From Jatrophihabitans sp. (GTDB lineage Bacteria; Actinomycetota; Actinomycetes; Mycobacteriales; Jatrophihabitantaceae): a stretch of DNA of 64,000 bases. A model generated the notes under the pieces. It was not told where the DNA came from. It saw only the letters and a program-made list of their open reading frames with translations, and did no database searches. The position numbers were made by a program, and so were the translations under genes. How positions within the stretch are numbered: position 1 is the first letter of the stretch; the number at the start of each line of letters is the position of its first letter. The DNA is taken from the NCBI GenBank assembly GCA_036389035.1, contig DASVQQ010000001.1, forward strand, positions 1 through 64,000. The letters are read 5' to 3'. This document shows, piece by piece, positions 31,287-39,236 of this stretch.

Positions 31287-31553
31287 ATGCCCATTCCCAC
31301 CGATCGTGGCATGCTCGTCGTCCACGCAGAGGCCGATGGAACGACGTCCCTGTCGGTCTGCGCCAAGGTGATCAACGGCAAGCCGACCGACGTTTACGCC
31401 CAACACCACCATGCGCGGCAGGTGAACATCGACCCCGATGTCAAACTGACTCCCCACGGCAAGGACCGGTACACCAAAGAGATCGTCGAGGTAATCGGCA
31501 GCGTCGACGGCGTGGTCAGCGTCCGCTACCCGAGGTATGACAACCACCCGTAG
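31287..31553 (+). CDS. Small hypothetical protein (end of mau-like island)
   Basis: The 88-residue protein is probably all beta with a short helix: MLVVHAEADGTTSLSVCAKV, an unusual HHHAR at about 40-44, and a C-terminal EIVEVIGSVDGVVSVRYPR strand-helix-strand. A His cluster and one Cys could bind metal, but no known motif is present. It lies 17 bp after the preceding gene, with AAGAAAGG upstream, and is the last gene before the dinB remnant. I do not recognise the family. Confidence 0.6.
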   Translation: MPIPTDRGMLVVHAEADGTTSLSVCAKVINGKPTDVYAQHHHARQVNIDPDVKLTPHGKDRYTKEIVEVIGSVDGVVSVRYPRYDNHP

Positions 31554-31603
31554 TCGTCAAGGACGCACCGGCCTGGTTCCTATGCGTCCGAGCGCCGGTG
31601 GCC

Positions 31604-31713
31604 GTTGCCGGCATGGTCGGCACCCGCCAAGCCGGCCGCCGGGCTTCTAGACCCGAAGCAAGCCGGTCCCGCGCGTGAACCTGGCGAACTGATCCGCACC
31701 GGACGTTGAGCCT
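31604..31713 (+). pseudogene. Decayed, internally deleted dinB copy
   Basis: The sequence repeats the start of the intact dinB gene at 27666. GTTGCCG(G)CATGGTCG, a shared 16-bp CCAAGCCGGCCGCCGG, GTCCCGCGCGT and GGCGAACT all align in order with scattered substitutions and small indels, and TAG replaces a sense codon in cttctagaccc. It then jumps to the gene's last codons (GAACTGATC...ACCGGACGTTGAGCCT), so about 400 bp are missing. It marks the right-hand edge of the mau-like island. Confidence 0.75.
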
Positions 31714-31749
31714 CAGCATCGGATCACCCGCGTTCAGAAGGAAACAGTG

Positions 31750-32415
31750 CTACACAGCAGGCTTGTGGGTTGCTGGGATCTCCACAACTAACGCACGCAG
31801 CCGGCCTCTTGTCGCCTCACCCGGCAGCTGTGAGTAGTCGGCCCAGCCCAGCGTGTGGGTTCCCGTGAGCGCGAGATCCAACTCTCGGCCCTTACGTGTC
31901 CCGGCTCCGGTGTTAGGGCCCCAGGCTTTGAGGCCGGAGAGCACAGTGCCCTCGCCGAGCCTGAAGGCAGCGGCGTTGGTGTCCTTTAACCCCGTGCCAG
32001 GCTTCCAGTAGCTCGGGTCGTTGGTCAGCACGATCACTGCCCCGTCACAGCCAGAGCGGCTGGCCACGAACGTTTCCACCCGCACGATGTCCTTAACGCA
32101 GTCGTAGCCGCGGATGTCTTGTGCCCCCTGATCCTTCAGCTCGAACCACTCGTCGTCCACCTGGCCGGTCCAGCGCCGAGTGAGGTACTTGAGCTCGATT
32201 GCGCTCGCGCGGCCGAGGTCCGGACGAGCGAAGTCCAAGTCCAGGCGCACGCCCGGCACTGGCCGGGTTTCCAACCGCACCCGCATCGCAGGATCGTGTC
32301 GCTGGACCAGCCAGGCGAAGGCCAGCTGGAAGTCGGCTTCGGAGTGGAACACCGGACGGGCGACGGCCAGTTGCGCCAACACCTCGTTCAAATCGACTGA
32401 ACCAGCGATGAGCAT
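31750..32415 (-). CDS. PD-(D/E)XK-type nuclease-like protein
   Basis: The 221-residue soluble protein shows the restriction-endonuclease-like pattern. SEADFQLAFAWLVQRHD (E26, D28) is a helix before the core, followed by GVRLDLDFARPD (D59, D61) and AIELKY (E74, K76). D-(n)-E-x-K after hydrophobic strands is the catalytic signature of the PD-(D/E)XK superfamily. Later VETFVASRSGCDGAVIVLTNDPSYW would form the next core strand. No methyltransferase or partner is adjacent. It may be an orphan nuclease, a restriction-like defence protein or a repair protein. Confidence 0.55.
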   Translation of the reverse strand: MLIAGSVDLNEVLAQLAVARPVFHSEADFQLAFAWLVQRHDPAMRVRLETRPVPGVRLDLDFARPDLGRASAIELKYLTRRWTGQVDDEWFELKDQGAQDIRGYDCVKDIVRVETFVASRSGCDGAVIVLTNDPSYWKPGTGLKDTNAAAFRLGEGTVLSGLKAWGPNTGAGTRKGRELDLALTGTHTLGWADYSQLPGEATRGRLRALVVEIPATHKPAV

Positions 32416-32593
32416 GTTCAGACGGTAGCGGTCCTCGCCGCTAGGCGGAGCGGCTGCCCGAGGCGCGCTGGCACATCGGACGTATCACCGGATCATCGCG
32501 CTCCCCTACTACACAGGCTGCTGGCCTCAACCGCCTCCGGCTCTTACGTCGGCGCGCGCTCGTGCGTCACCTTGATCACCCTGGAGGCTCCCC

Positions 32594-33064
32594 ATGCAGG
32601 ACGAACAGCGCCACACCGTCGCCGTCGACGACGCGGTGTTCCGTCAGGTGTACGACTCGCCGGCCTCACTGCCCGGCCGGCACCGCTGGCTCACCAGCGA
32701 TCAGGACGTGCGCGAGATCGAGAAGTTGCTCAACATGCCGCCGGACACCATCGGCGCGCCGCTGTGGGTTAGCGGTGAGCGAAAGACCTGCGCCGAGTGC
32801 GATCGCACCATCAGCTGGCTGGACATCGTCGCGTCGGGGCTGGCCCGCGTGCACTCGGCCGAGATGATCGCCAACGTCATCCTCGGCGAGCAGAAGTACG
32901 TCAACACCGAGGCGCCGAAGGCGATCGCCCACGTCAGCTGCGTCAACTGCGGCGCCTCGTTCGAGGGGCTTCGCAGCTTCAAGTGCCACAACTGGGCCTA
33001 TGCCAAGCCCGCTCTGCTCGACGTGATCCAGCAGATGGAGCGCGGTCGGGCAAGCAGCAGCTGA
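32594..33064 (+). CDS. Hypothetical zinc-ribbon-like protein
   Basis: The 156-residue protein has two CxxC pairs, CAEC near residue 65 and CVNC near 117, plus FKCHNW near 129, suggesting a split zinc ribbon or zinc-stabilised fold. The helical middle (GLARVHSAEMIANVILGEQKYV) separates the pairs. GGAGG precedes the ATG. The family is not recognised. It ends 26 bp before the convergent phoX gene. A regulatory or RNA/protein-binding role would fit zinc ribbons in general, but nothing here proves one. Confidence 0.6.
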   Translation: MQDEQRHTVAVDDAVFRQVYDSPASLPGRHRWLTSDQDVREIEKLLNMPPDTIGAPLWVSGERKTCAECDRTISWLDIVASGLARVHSAEMIANVILGEQKYVNTEAPKAIAHVSCVNCGASFEGLRSFKCHNWAYAKPALLDVIQQMERGRASSS

Positions 33065-33089
33065 CCAACGTGGCCGGCAGACCCTGAGC

Positions 33090-34988
33090 TCAGGAGCCGA
33101 TCACCCCGCCGTCGTCCTTGGTGATCACGACGGTCGCCGACCTCGGGGTGGTGATCCCGTCCAGCCGCGGCCAGGTGCTGCCGCCGCCCTCGCCGGGGTG
33201 CTGGATGTTGACGAACATGGTGCGCTGGTCGGGGGTGCACACCACGCCGGTGACCTCGCCGTTCGTGACACCGGTGAAGAACCTGCGCACCTCGGGCGCG
33301 CCGTGGGCGTCGCGGACCCCGGGATCGGCCGCCAGCATCTGGTCGTTGGCGCCGCTGGGCTGGGAACCGTCGGTCTGGATCCACAGCCGGCCGTCCGGGT
33401 CGGCCCACAGGCCGTCCGGCGAGCCGAAGGCGTCGGAGTCGGCGATGGTCGAGCCGTCGCCGCTGCCGCGGCCCTGCCCCGCCACCAGGAACAGCTCCCA
33501 CCTGAAGGACGTCGCCGCGTGGTCGCCGCCGGCCTCGTTCCAGCCGAGGATGTGGCCCCAGACGTTGGGCTTGCGCGGGTTGGCCGCGCTGAGCACCTTC
33601 GCCGAGCTGGTGTTGTTGGTCAGCGTCAGGTAGGCGGTGCCAGTGATCGGGTCGACCGCGGTCCACTCCGGCCGGTCCATCGGCGTCGCGCCCAGCGCGG
33701 TCGCGGCAAGGCGGGTCTTGACCAGGACGTCGCCCTGGTCGGCGAAGCCGTTGGCTGCCGTCAGCGGCCCGCTGCCGTGCACCAGGGGCAGCCACTGACC
33801 GGTTCCGTCGTCGTTGACCTTCGCGACGTAGAGCGTGCCCTCGTCCAGCGGGCTCTTGCCCTGCTCGCGCAGCAGGTCCTTCCAGTTGCCGGCGCTGACG
33901 AACTTGTACAGGTACTCGTTCACCTGATCGTCGCCCAGGTAGACGACCACCCGGCCGCCCTTGCTGACGTGCACGGTCGCGCCTTCGTGCTTGACCCGGC
34001 CGAGCGCGGTGCGCTTGACCGGGGTGGAGTGGGGATCGAACGGGTCGACCTCGACGACCCAGCCGAAGCGGTTGGGCTCGTTCGGATCGGTCGGGGTGAC
34101 GACGAAGCGCGGATCGTTGGTCGCCCACCGGTTGCGGTCTCCGCCGATGCCGTAGCGGCCCTGGTTCGCGGCCTGCTCGGCGGTGTAGGCGCCGGGATCG
34201 AGGCGGAAGTAGCCGTTGAAGTTCTCCTCGCACGTCAGGTACGTGCCCCACGGCGTGTAGCCGTGCGCGCAGTTGTTGAACGTGCCCAGCGGCGTCGTGC
34301 CGGCCGGGTCGGTAGCGGTCCGCAACAGGCGGTGCCCGGTGGCCGGGCCGGCGAAGGTCATCGGGGTGTTCGCGGTGATCCGCCGGTTGTACCGGCCGCG
34401 CACCACCTCCCAGTCACCGCCGGACTCCTTGATCTCCACCACGCTGACGCCGTGCGCGTTCTGCGACTTGCGGACCATCTCCGGCGTCCACCCGCTCGCG
34501 GGCGGGACGGTGAGCGTGCCGGTCTGCAGGTAGCCCTCGTCCACGTACTCGTGGTTGAGCACCAGCAGCCCGTGGGTGCTGCCCTTGCGACCGTGGTGCA
34601 GCGCGAAGTAGTGCATGCCGTCGTGGTGCGCACCCACCTGCTGGGCCTGCTCGTCGGCGGTGTTGGCGCCGGGCACGAAGTCGGGGTAGTCGCCGAGCAG
34701 CGGCGTGCCCCACGGGATGAACGCCCGCGCGCTGTAACCCGGCGGGACCGCCACCTCATCACCGCGGCTGAGCGGGATCGGTGTGAACCCGAGTAGGCCC
34801 TTTTTCGCCGCCCGCGGCGCCGCGGCGCGCGCGGCAGGGGCGAGCAGTCCGCTGGAGAAGAACCCGGCCGCGAGCGCGGCGCCACCGGTCAACACCGAAC
34901 GGCGCGAGACACGGGAGGCGATCACCTCGCGCAGGTGGGTGCCGGTGGCCGGGTTCAGGTCGGCCTCGTCGTCGTAAGGCTGGATCAT
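33090..34988 (-). CDS. phoX: PhoX-family (DUF839) alkaline phosphatase-like exported protein
   Basis: The 632-residue protein carries a Tat signal (SRRSVLTGG, R29-R30, then AGFFSSGLLAPAARA). It matches the PhoX/DUF839 beta-propeller, with AHHDGMHYF, LLVLNHEYV, WGTYLTCEENFNGYF, GRVKHEGATVHV, WIQTDG and MFVNIQHPGEGG. PhoX phosphatases use calcium and iron to release phosphate from phosphomonoesters outside the membrane. The ATG at 34988 follows AGGAG; an upstream extension was rejected. No phosphate-regulon genes are adjacent. The His-containing conserved loops are present, so the enzyme is probably active. Confidence 0.88.
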   Translation of the reverse strand: MIQPYDDEADLNPATGTHLREVIASRVSRRSVLTGGAALAAGFFSSGLLAPAARAAAPRAAKKGLLGFTPIPLSRGDEVAVPPGYSARAFIPWGTPLLGDYPDFVPGANTADEQAQQVGAHHDGMHYFALHHGRKGSTHGLLVLNHEYVDEGYLQTGTLTVPPASGWTPEMVRKSQNAHGVSVVEIKESGGDWEVVRGRYNRRITANTPMTFAGPATGHRLLRTATDPAGTTPLGTFNNCAHGYTPWGTYLTCEENFNGYFRLDPGAYTAEQAANQGRYGIGGDRNRWATNDPRFVVTPTDPNEPNRFGWVVEVDPFDPHSTPVKRTALGRVKHEGATVHVSKGGRVVVYLGDDQVNEYLYKFVSAGNWKDLLREQGKSPLDEGTLYVAKVNDDGTGQWLPLVHGSGPLTAANGFADQGDVLVKTRLAATALGATPMDRPEWTAVDPITGTAYLTLTNNTSSAKVLSAANPRKPNVWGHILGWNEAGGDHAATSFRWELFLVAGQGRGSGDGSTIADSDAFGSPDGLWADPDGRLWIQTDGSQPSGANDQMLAADPGVRDAHGAPEVRRFFTGVTNGEVTGVVCTPDQRTMFVNIQHPGEGGGSTWPRLDGITTPRSATVVITKDDGGVIGS

Positions 34989-35257
34989 CGATCGCTCTCC
35001 TAGGGTCGCTGGCTGCCCAGCGAACGTAAGCGAGCTCCATGACCCGCGACCCACGCCAGAGTGAACAACCGGTGGAGTCGAGGCCTCGCCCTCACGTCAG
35101 ACGTTGCGCCATGCCTTTCTAGACGAGACGGCCCAACCTGGTGACCAAGCCGTATCAGGCAGTGCGACGCCGGTACCGCACTGAGATAGCAAGCAACCAA
35201 TCAGCCATCCCGTGCGTCTGATGTGTGTGAAGCAACGCCGACCCCGAGGAGCGTCTC

Positions 35258-35401
35258 ATGAGCGAACCAGTCATCCCCGACCCGACCGCTGAGGACGACA
35301 GCGACCAGACGCTGCCACCGCTACCGGATAAGGACTCCGCAGACGACGACCCGCCGATGGAGCCGAATCCGTACATGGGCGGCGGCACGGCTCCGACCTG
35401 A
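35258..35401 (+). CDS. 47-residue acidic hypothetical protein
   Basis: A short gene starts at ATG 35258, eight bases after GAGGAG, and ends at TGA 35399-35401. The product is acidic and proline-rich (SEPVIPDPTAEDDSDQTLPP, then DDDPPMEPNPYMGGG) and probably disordered. A strong hairpin follows 20 bp later. The clear ribosome site and terminator support a real small gene; its function is unknown. Confidence 0.6.
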   Translation: MSEPVIPDPTAEDDSDQTLPPLPDKDSADDDPPMEPNPYMGGGTAPT

Positions 35402-35421
35402 CCCGAGGACGAAAACGACAG

Positions 35422-35459
35422 CCCGGCCGGGTTACTCGGTGACCGAGTACCCGGCCGGG
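35422..35459 (+). terminator. Strong hairpin terminator
   Basis: Left arm 35422-35439 and right arm 35443-35459 form a long GC stem (CCCGGCCGGGT...ACTCGG paired with CCGAGT...ACCCGGCCGGG) with one bulged T and a 3-nt loop. It lies 20 bp after the 47-residue gene and before the alpha/beta hydrolase gene on the other strand, so it may end both transcripts. Confidence 0.8.
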
Positions 35460-35481
35460 ACCTATGTTCCGGTCATCGCCG

Positions 35482-35513
35482 TCGAAGCACCCCATCGAAG
35501 CACCCCATCGAAG
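35482..35513. repeat. 13-bp tandem repeat
   Basis: TCGAAGCACCCCA occurs at 35482-35494 and 35495-35507, followed by a partial TCGAAG, between the hairpin and the hydrolase stop codon. No function is evident. Confidence 0.75.
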
Positions 35514-35540
35514 TAAATGCTCCGCGCCTCGGGACAGAAC

Positions 35541-36554
35541 TCAATCGCGAGTCGGGAACTCCGCCATCAGCGCGTGCTCGCCGAGCCAGCGGTCCAGGCG
35601 GGCATAGGCCTGCTGCCGCGGTTCCGCCCGGGACAGGAAGACGTCGTGCCGCGCCCCGGCGATCGGCACCACGGTGGTCTCGCCGCCCAGGCAACCGGCC
35701 CAGCGCGCGATCTGCCGGACGTCGAGCACCACGTCAGCCCGGTCGCTGATGTCGGAGTACCGGGTCGAGAAGTGCGTGCGGTCCGAGCGCAACACCAGGG
35801 ACGGCACCCCGATGTCCAGGCCGCGGTGCAGCCGGGCGTGACCACGGCGAACCGCGTTGACCCAGCCGACGGTCACCGGGAACCCCTCCAGCGGCTTGAG
35901 CTCCAGGTCGAAGGACCACTCACCGGTGCCGCTGGTGTGGATCGTCGAGCCGTACACGCCGGTAGGCAGCCTCAGCTGGCGCAGCGGTTGCGCCCGGCCG
36001 AGCACGCGCAGCGCCTGGGTCAGCGGGCCACGGTGCACGGCCCTGCCCTGCAGGTCGAACCACGGGCTGTTGAGGACGAGCCCGGCGATCGGAGCGACCC
36101 GGCCGGCCTGCCGGCGGCGATCCAGCCAGAGCGGCGTGATCAGCCCGCCCGTCGAGTGCGCGACGACCACGACCGGCTGCCCGGGGTGCTCGCCGGCCAC
36201 GATGTCCAGCGCCGCCTCGAGCTCGGCGTCACAGCGGGCCAGGTCCGAGACGTAATGCGCTGTCTGCCCCGGCCGGCGGGACCGGCCGGACTTGCGCAGG
36301 TCCAGGGCGAAGAACGCCAACCCGCGGTCGGCGAAGAAGTCGGCCAGCTCGGTCTGGAAGAAGTAGTCCGAGAACCCGTGCACGTAGAGCACCGCGCCGT
36401 GCGAGACCTCCGTGGCACGCCGGTCGCGCCGGACCAGCACCGCCGCGATGTCACCCTCGCCGTCCGGGTCAGCGCCCAGGTCGATCACCTGCTGGACGTA
36501 GCCCTCACCCAGGATGTCGGGCTGCCATGCGACGTCGTGTTCTGTCTCGCTCAC
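35541..36554 (-). CDS. Alpha/beta hydrolase (monoacylglycerol-lipase-like)
   Basis: The 337-residue protein has the oxyanion-loop motif YVHGFSDYFF, the nucleophile elbow VVAHSTGGLI (catalytic Ser), and the late AGARHDVFLS carrying the catalytic His. DLRKSGRSRRP matches the monoacylglycerol lipase (Hydrolase_4) group. The GTG at 36554 was chosen because AGGAG lies eight bases before it and it avoids overlap with gltX; the ATG at 36590 would overlap the gltX end. The gene directly follows gltX on the same strand. An ester or lysophospholipid substrate is likely but unproven. Confidence 0.85.
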   Translation of the reverse strand: MSETEHDVAWQPDILGEGYVQQVIDLGADPDGEGDIAAVLVRRDRRATEVSHGAVLYVHGFSDYFFQTELADFFADRGLAFFALDLRKSGRSRRPGQTAHYVSDLARCDAELEAALDIVAGEHPGQPVVVVAHSTGGLITPLWLDRRRQAGRVAPIAGLVLNSPWFDLQGRAVHRGPLTQALRVLGRAQPLRQLRLPTGVYGSTIHTSGTGEWSFDLELKPLEGFPVTVGWVNAVRRGHARLHRGLDIGVPSLVLRSDRTHFSTRYSDISDRADVVLDVRQIARWAGCLGGETTVVPIAGARHDVFLSRAEPRQQAYARLDRWLGEHALMAEFPTRD

Positions 36555-36564
36555 TACCTGACTC

Positions 36565-38265
36565 CTAGCCAGCGCGTGGTGGCTGGTCACCGGGTGGGTG
36601 GCTCACCAAGGGGGTGAGCCGCCGCAGGAACTCCTGCGCCCCGATCACCTCGCTGATCGCGTGCAGGTCCGGGCTGCGGGGCGATCCGGTGATCGCGACC
36701 CGGACGAGCTGCGCAGCGTCCTTGAAAACCCCCGCGTAGCGATCGGGATCGGCCCGGCGCTCGGCGGCACTGGCCGCGAACCCGGCCTCGGCGGCCGCCG
36801 ACCGGATCTGGGCGAACCAGGCGTCTGAGTCCGGATCGGCGCGATAGCGCTCCACCAGCAGCCGCACGAAGGCCGCGCCCGCGTCGGCGTCCACTCCGAG
36901 GGCCTGCACGCGCTCATCGTCGAATCCCGTCACCGGTTGGAACAGCGCGGTGAAGAAGAAGGCGTAGTGGGCGCGGAAGTCGCTCCACTTGCGCAGGTCC
37001 TTGCGCGGGTTGGCCACGCCGCCGCGCTCGACCGACAGCGCCCGCAGCGCCTGCTCCTGCTCGGCGCGCAGCACCACGGCCAGCTCCGGGTCATACGCCG
37101 TCGCCCACACCAGCAGCTCGTCGTACACGGCCCGGTCCGCCATCGTGCCGATGTGATCGGCGCTGATGTCCTCGAGCTTGACCAGGTCCACGAGCGGGCC
37201 GGCGACGCCGAGCAGGTCCAGCCGGATGGGCGTGCTGAGCGCTTCGGGCTCGGGCAGCTCGGCCAGCCGGCCGTTGGCCAGGCCGCGCAGGTAGTAGAGC
37301 ACCGCCTCAGCCGGGTAGCCGGCCTCGATGTAGAAGTCGACGCTGGCCTCGACGTCCTTGCGCTTGGACAGCTTGCGCCGGCCGCCCTTGACCGGCTTGG
37401 ACAGCGGCGCGATGTGGGCGTAGTCCAGCCGGTCGAACCCGAGCGCCTCGAACAGCTGCACGTGCAACGGGATGGAGGAGAACCACTCGTCACCGCGCAC
37501 CACCGTGGTCACCCGCATCAGGTGGTCATCGACGGCGTGGGCGAAGTGATAGGTCGGCAACCGCGGCGAGCGGTCGGAGGACTTGAGGAGAACGGCGTCG
37601 TTGCGGTTGCCGTCCAGCTCACGCTCACCGCGCACCACGTCGGTGAACGTGATCCGGCCCGGGTCATCGGGGGCGCGCAGCCGAATGACGTAGGGCGTGC
37701 CAGCGTCCAGCATCGCGCGCACCCGGTCGGGGTCGGCGTCACGCCAGATCGCCCACTTGCCGTAGTAACCCGGCGCCTCCTTGGCCGCGTTCTGGCGCTC
37801 GGTGATCCCGGCAAGCTCCTCGGCCGTGGCGAAGCACGGGTAGGCCTGACCGGTGCGCATCAGCTCGCGGGCGTAGGTCTCATAGATGCGAGCGCGCTCG
37901 GACTGCCGGTAGGGCCCGTAGCCCCCGGTGACGTCGTCCTCGTCGGAGTGCAGGCCGAAGTAGCTGAAGGCCCGGTCGAACTGGACGAGGGCGCCCTCGA
38001 CCTCACGGGACTGGTCGGTGTCCTCGATCCGGACGAAGTAGACGCCGCCGGAGTGGCGGGCGACGTCCTGGCTGATGTGCGCGGCGTAGAGGCCGCCGAT
38101 GTGCACGAACCCGGTGGGTGAGGGCCCGAACCGGGTGACCTGCGCGCCGCTGGGCAGGTCACGGGGCGGGTAGGCGCGCTCCCAGTCGGCCGGCGACGGA
38201 AGGTCGGAGGGGAACAGCTGATCGACGTCTGCTCGGTCCAGGGCCGTCGCACGCAGATTGGACAT
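36565..38265 (-). CDS. gltX: Glutamate--tRNA ligase
   Basis: The 566-residue class Ib synthetase has TRFGPSPTGFVHIGGLYAA (HIGG at 55-58, normal for GluRS), YFVRIEDTDQSREV, GPYRQSER, DVVRGE and the KMSKS-equivalent GRRKLSKRKDVEAS. It attaches glutamate to its tRNA in the cytosol. Typical bacterial enzymes have about 470-490 residues; this one has a longer N-terminus of about 40 residues and a longer C-terminal anticodon domain, so it may be an atypical or second GltX. The alpha/beta hydrolase gene follows 10 bp downstream. Confidence 0.9.
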   Translation of the reverse strand: MSNLRATALDRADVDQLFPSDLPSPADWERAYPPRDLPSGAQVTRFGPSPTGFVHIGGLYAAHISQDVARHSGGVYFVRIEDTDQSREVEGALVQFDRAFSYFGLHSDEDDVTGGYGPYRQSERARIYETYARELMRTGQAYPCFATAEELAGITERQNAAKEAPGYYGKWAIWRDADPDRVRAMLDAGTPYVIRLRAPDDPGRITFTDVVRGERELDGNRNDAVLLKSSDRSPRLPTYHFAHAVDDHLMRVTTVVRGDEWFSSIPLHVQLFEALGFDRLDYAHIAPLSKPVKGGRRKLSKRKDVEASVDFYIEAGYPAEAVLYYLRGLANGRLAELPEPEALSTPIRLDLLGVAGPLVDLVKLEDISADHIGTMADRAVYDELLVWATAYDPELAVVLRAEQEQALRALSVERGGVANPRKDLRKWSDFRAHYAFFFTALFQPVTGFDDERVQALGVDADAGAAFVRLLVERYRADPDSDAWFAQIRSAAAEAGFAASAAERRADPDRYAGVFKDAAQLVRVAITGSPRSPDLHAISEVIGAQEFLRRLTPLVSHPPGDQPPRAG

Positions 38266-38360
38266 AACCGCCTCGCCGGGCTTGGGGCTCAGCTGGCCCG
38301 CGGATTCGTCGAATCCGGCAAGCCTACTTCACCCTCGGCCGACGTGATCGCCGGCGGCGG

Positions 38361-38648
38361 TCAGGCCCCCAGGCCGAGCCGCACCGTCACGATGTCACCC
38401 AGTTCGAGCCCTTCGGCCTTTCGCACCCAGGCCTTCACCGGCACGATGTAGCGCCCGTCCTTGGGCCACAGCGACGTCGCCCAGCTGGTCCGGCCGATCC
38501 GCGCCGTGACCGGGATCATGCCCCAGCCGTAGGACACGATCGCCGACGCAGCTTCCAGCTCGTGGCACTGCGGCTCCCCCACGGTGACGAAGTGCCAGGG
38601 TGCGGGGCCCTTCCAGAACCACAGCTCGCCGCTGAACTCCAGGTTCAT
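38361..38648 (-). CDS. DUF1905-domain protein
   Basis: The 95-residue protein matches the DUF1905 barrel: FSGELWFWKGPAPWHFVTV at the start, then SYGWGMIPVTARIGRTSWATSLWPKDGRYIVPVKAWVRK-type strands and the ending GLELGDIVTVRL. The domain is often fused to OmdA-type Bacteriocin-protection segments, absent here. The ATG at 38648 is the first that excludes low-complexity upstream residues. It is a standalone gene upstream of a divergent membrane-protein gene. Function is unknown in the family. Confidence 0.85.
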   Translation of the reverse strand: MNLEFSGELWFWKGPAPWHFVTVGEPQCHELEAASAIVSYGWGMIPVTARIGRTSWATSLWPKDGRYIVPVKAWVRKAEGLELGDIVTVRLGLGA

Positions 38649-38717
38649 CCGCCCAGGATAGGCGCCGGCCGGTTCCAGCGGTCGAGGCGCGGCTTCGACA
38701 GCGCACGTAGGGTTTCC

Positions 38718-39224
38718 ATGGAAGAAGCGCCGACTCGAACGGGGGGGCCGATGGCGCCAGCTGCACCCCGCTTCGAGCGGGCGTCTGCGTTGCGGGACAA
38801 GTCGTACTGGTCGGCGTTCGCCATCGGCGCCGCCGTGATGGCCGGCGTCGACGAGATCGTGTTCCACCAGCTGCTGAACTGGCACCACTTCTATGACAGG
38901 TCGACCTCCGAGATCGGCCTGCTCTCCGACGGGGTGCTGCACGCGGCCGAACTGGTCGCGCTGGTGGCCGGTTTCTTCCTGCTCGCCGACGCCCGGCGCA
39001 GGAACGCGTTCTCACCCGTCGCGGCCTGGGCCGGTTTCTTCACCGGAGCGGGGTTGTTCCAGCTCTGGGACGGCGTCATCGACCACAAGGTCCTGGGCGT
39101 GCACCAGATCCGCTACGGCGTCGAGATCCTGCCCTATGACCTCGCGTGGAACGCCTTCGCGCTGGCACTGCTGGCACTGGGTGTCGCGCTGACGGTCGCG
39201 GCCGGCCGGCGCCCGTCCCGCTGA
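38718..39224 (+). CDS. DUF2243 membrane protein
   Basis: The 168-residue protein has four membrane segments and family features: GVDEIVFHQLLNWHHFYD early, GLLSDGVLHAAELVAL, GAGLFQLWDGVIDHKVLGVHQIRYG with conserved His, and a final hydrophobic helix. DUF2243 genes commonly sit next to ctaG, as here (12-bp gap). An alternative ATG at 38751 has a better G-rich site. It probably takes part in cytochrome oxidase or copper-related membrane assembly, but the role is not established. Confidence 0.85.
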   Translation: MEEAPTRTGGPMAPAAPRFERASALRDKSYWSAFAIGAAVMAGVDEIVFHQLLNWHHFYDRSTSEIGLLSDGVLHAAELVALVAGFFLLADARRRNAFSPVAAWAGFFTGAGLFQLWDGVIDHKVLGVHQIRYGVEILPYDLAWNAFALALLALGVALTVAAGRRPSR

Positions 39225-39236
39225 GCGCCGAGGACA

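Noticed and set aside
38092..38103. HIGG in GltX considered as a degenerate HIGH motif
   Set aside because: GluRS enzymes normally have HVGG or HIGG at this position, so the motif is standard.
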